Shown: positions 43,938-45,218 of the stretch, one piece after another
Numbering within the stretch: the first letter of the stretch is position 1
Layout: every line of letters begins with the position of its first letter
From: Ligilactobacillus salitolerans
GTDB taxonomy: Bacteria > Bacillota > Bacilli > Lactobacillales > Lactobacillaceae
Length of the DNA stretch: 45,218 nucleotides
NCBI RefSeq assembly: GCF_003864415.1
Contig: NZ_BFFP01000018.1
Span: 1 to 45,218 of the forward strand
Direction: 5' to 3'
Notes under the pieces: generated by a model
Seen by the model: the letters and a program-made list of their open reading frames with translations, nothing else
The model's database searches: none
Told to the model about the DNA's origin: nothing
Made by a program: the position numbers and the translations under genes

Positions 43938-44672
43938 TCAGACTCTTTGCGTGCTTGGCCGCAATAAGACTTCGTTGATTGCGACATTGTCCGGCTGGTC
44001 GATCGCGTAAGCCACGGCATTAGCGACATCGACCGGCGAAATGCCCTCTTCTTTTTCACTCTTCTCAATTTGAGCACGCGTTTTCTCATTGCTGATCGTG
44101 CTGTAAAGCTCAGTATTGACCACACCTGGCGAGATCATGGTCGTTTTGACGTGATTGTCAACTTGTTCTTGCCGCAAACCATCCATAATAGCCTGGATCG
44201 CGTATTTCGTCCCGGCATAAACCGCTGTCCCCGGATGAACGACATGTCCGGCCACTGAATCGGTGGTAATGATCTGCCCGCCTTGCTGTGCAATCATCAG
44301 CGGTAAGACTGCCGCGATACCGTAGAGCACGCCTTTGATATTGACATCGATCATTTTCTCCCACTCGTCGACTTTCAGCTCAGCCAGCTCAGAAATCGGC
44401 ATCAGCCCGGCGTTGTTGTACAAAACATCCACGCGGCCAAAATGCTGTTGAGCCAGATCAACTAAGTTTTTGACACTTTGGCGATCGGTCACATCAGTTG
44501 TCTGATAGAGAACTTGTCCTTTTTCAAATTCAGCCGCAATCTCTTTGAGCCGGTCCGCTCGTCTGGCACCGATCACGACTTTAGCACCTGCTTTGGCCAA
44601 AACCTCGGCGGTCGCTTTACCGATCCCGCTTGAAGCACCTGTGATGACAACAACTTTATTCTTAATACTCAT
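43938..44672 (-). CDS. Short-chain dehydrogenase/reductase
   Basis: A classical SDR of about 244 residues. Cofactor motif TGASSGIG at residues 11-18, NNAG near 86 (YNNAGLMP), catalytic Ser in TTDSVAG near 138 and Tyr-x3-Lys in VYAGTKYA near 152. The ARRADRL segment near 37 after the second beta strand favours NADP(H). The start is ATG 44672, nine bases from GGAGG; an ATG six codons upstream sits inside the ribosome site. The pattern is that of the YdfG/serine-3-dehydrogenase-like oxidoreductases with broad substrate range. Confidence 0.9.
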   Translation of the reverse strand: MSIKNKVVVITGASSGIGKATAEVLAKAGAKVVIGARRADRLKEIAAEFEKGQVLYQTTDVTDRQSVKNLVDLAQQHFGRVDVLYNNAGLMPISELAELKVDEWEKMIDVNIKGVLYGIAAVLPLMIAQQGGQIITTDSVAGHVVHPGTAVYAGTKYAIQAIMDGLRQEQVDNHVKTTMISPGVVNTELYSTISNEKTRAQIEKSEKEEGISPVDVANAVAYAIDQPDNVAINEVLLRPSTQRV

Positions 44673-44800
44673 CCATGATCTCCTCCTCATTTTCGTAAAC
44701 TTTTGACTATGCCTACACTAAACCATCGAGCCCCTTATTTTCAAATTTTTGGATTTTAACCCTTAAAAATGACTCAAGCATTAGCCAGTTAGGCAGGAAG

Positions 44801-44890
44801 CTTTCTTGGACTTTACTTTCTAAAACTTAGGTCCAAAAGCTGCTTTCTTGGACTTTACTTTCTAATACTTAGGTCCAAGAGCTGCTTTTG
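44801..44890. repeat. Array E: two 42-bp hairpin repeat units
   Basis: GCTTTCTTGGAC occurs at 44801 and 44843, and the next unit begins at 44885 before it breaks off. Arms TCTTGGAC/GTCCAAGA pair around a loop containing ACTTTCTAAAACTTA, a relative of the loops of arrays A and C. It lies between the divergent SDR and transposase genes and may be cut by the mobile element. Confidence 0.8.
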
Positions 44891-45218
44891 GTATGCTACC
44901 AACATGGATTTCCAGTTAAAATAAACGAAAACATCTTAACGTTAGGAAGGTGTTAGCAATGCGAAACTATCGGGTAGACATTCCAATTGAAGTAAGAATT
45001 AGAGCGGCAGAAGCAGTCATTAAGAATCATGAAAGTCCTTACCGAATTAGTAAAAAATTGGGAATCTCAAAAAACAGTGTGCAAGGTTGGGTGCGAGCTT
45101 ATCAAGCGGCTGGTGGTCCTCAAGGACTAGAAGAATCAAGACGCCAGAAAAAATACACAATTGAAACTAAACAGAAAGCTGTTGAAGCTTATCTCTCAGG
45201 AAACTTTTCTCTAAATGA
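44887..45218 (+). mobile_element. Probable insertion sequence, left end (continues beyond window)
   Basis: The regular repeats stop at about 44886. A perfect inverted repeat TTGGTA/TACCAA (44887-44901) is followed by a transposase-like gene that runs off the edge. The exact terminal repeat and any target duplication cannot be set because the other end is missing. Confidence 0.45.
44959..45218 (+). CDS. Helix-turn-helix transposase subunit (partial)
   Basis: Start of a gene cut by the window end; 86 residues are visible. AGGAAGG precedes the ATG by eight bases. The helix-turn-helix pattern YRISKKLGISKNSVQGWVRAY at about 28-48 and a second, similar charged half (KYTIETKQKAVEAYLSG) match the OrfA (IS3/IS150-type) proteins that bind transposon ends. 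The catalytic part is not in the window. High confidence for the DNA-binding type, moderate for the IS family. Confidence 0.8.
   Translation, partial: MRNYRVDIPIEVRIRAAEAVIKNHESPYRISKKLGISKNSVQGWVRAYQAAGGPQGLEESRRQKKYTIETKQKAVEAYLSGNFSLN

Overview
The window looks like chromosomal DNA of a low-to-mid GC Firmicute, most likely a member of the Lactobacillaceae. The evidence is strong AGGAGG-type ribosome sites with frequent TTG/GTG starts, a T-box leader on brnQ, CcpA-like cre motifs, a DUF4767 lipoprotein, a holin-like type I toxin and a Firmicutes-type (type VIIb) secretion locus. The genus cannot be fixed from the sequence alone.

Layout. 1-4.3 kb: the end of an unknown gene, a ydbT/ydbS pair of PH-domain membrane proteins, a lipoprotein and a tRNA-dihydrouridine synthase. 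4.3-9.7 kb: a T-box-controlled brnQ carrier, an NAD(P)-binding protein with an unknown partner, a small SHOCT membrane protein and a zinc alcohol/polyol dehydrogenase. 9.7-15.7 kb: gltB-gltD glutamate synthase. 15.9-16.5 kb: a type I toxin/antisense-RNA locus whose holin-like toxin is out of frame by one base. 16.5-35.4 kb: a complete but damaged type VIIb secretion locus read leftwards. 35.7-45.2 kb: a membrane protein with a permuted NlpC/P60-like domain, gpmA, an AI-2E-family permease with a MalY/PatB aminotransferase, a HAD phosphatase, galM, small unknown proteins, an SDR oxidoreductase and the start of a transposase gene at the edge.

The secretion locus. In transcription order it runs esxA, a double hairpin, esaA, essA, esaB, essB, essC, then small helical partner proteins, a long DUF4176-like protein, LXG toxin 2, a polytopic membrane protein (probable immunity), DUF4176, a small membrane protein, LXG toxin 1, a second probable immunity protein, DUF4176, and finally a 0.7 kb fragment copied from the middle of an essC gene. 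The two LXG proteins share a C-terminal Gly/Ala-rich hydrophobic stretch resembling glycine-zipper pore formers, and the two immunity candidates share a C-terminal signature, so this is a duplicated and diversified toxin-immunity cassette. esaA carries a one-base frameshift in a homopolymer behind its start, and LXG toxin 1 is frameshifted after about 50 codons; whether the machine works is therefore open.

The most unusual non-genic signal is a set of five intergenic tandem arrays (near 4.4, 9.5, 37.1, 41.5 and 44.8 kb). Their arms differ, but all have a 41-42 bp period and an inverted repeat in every unit; at least three share a related loop (core ACTTTGCC-AACTT), and one array shows paired compensatory changes in its arms. 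They look like one dispersed family of hairpin minisatellites lying between genes, three of them between convergent genes.
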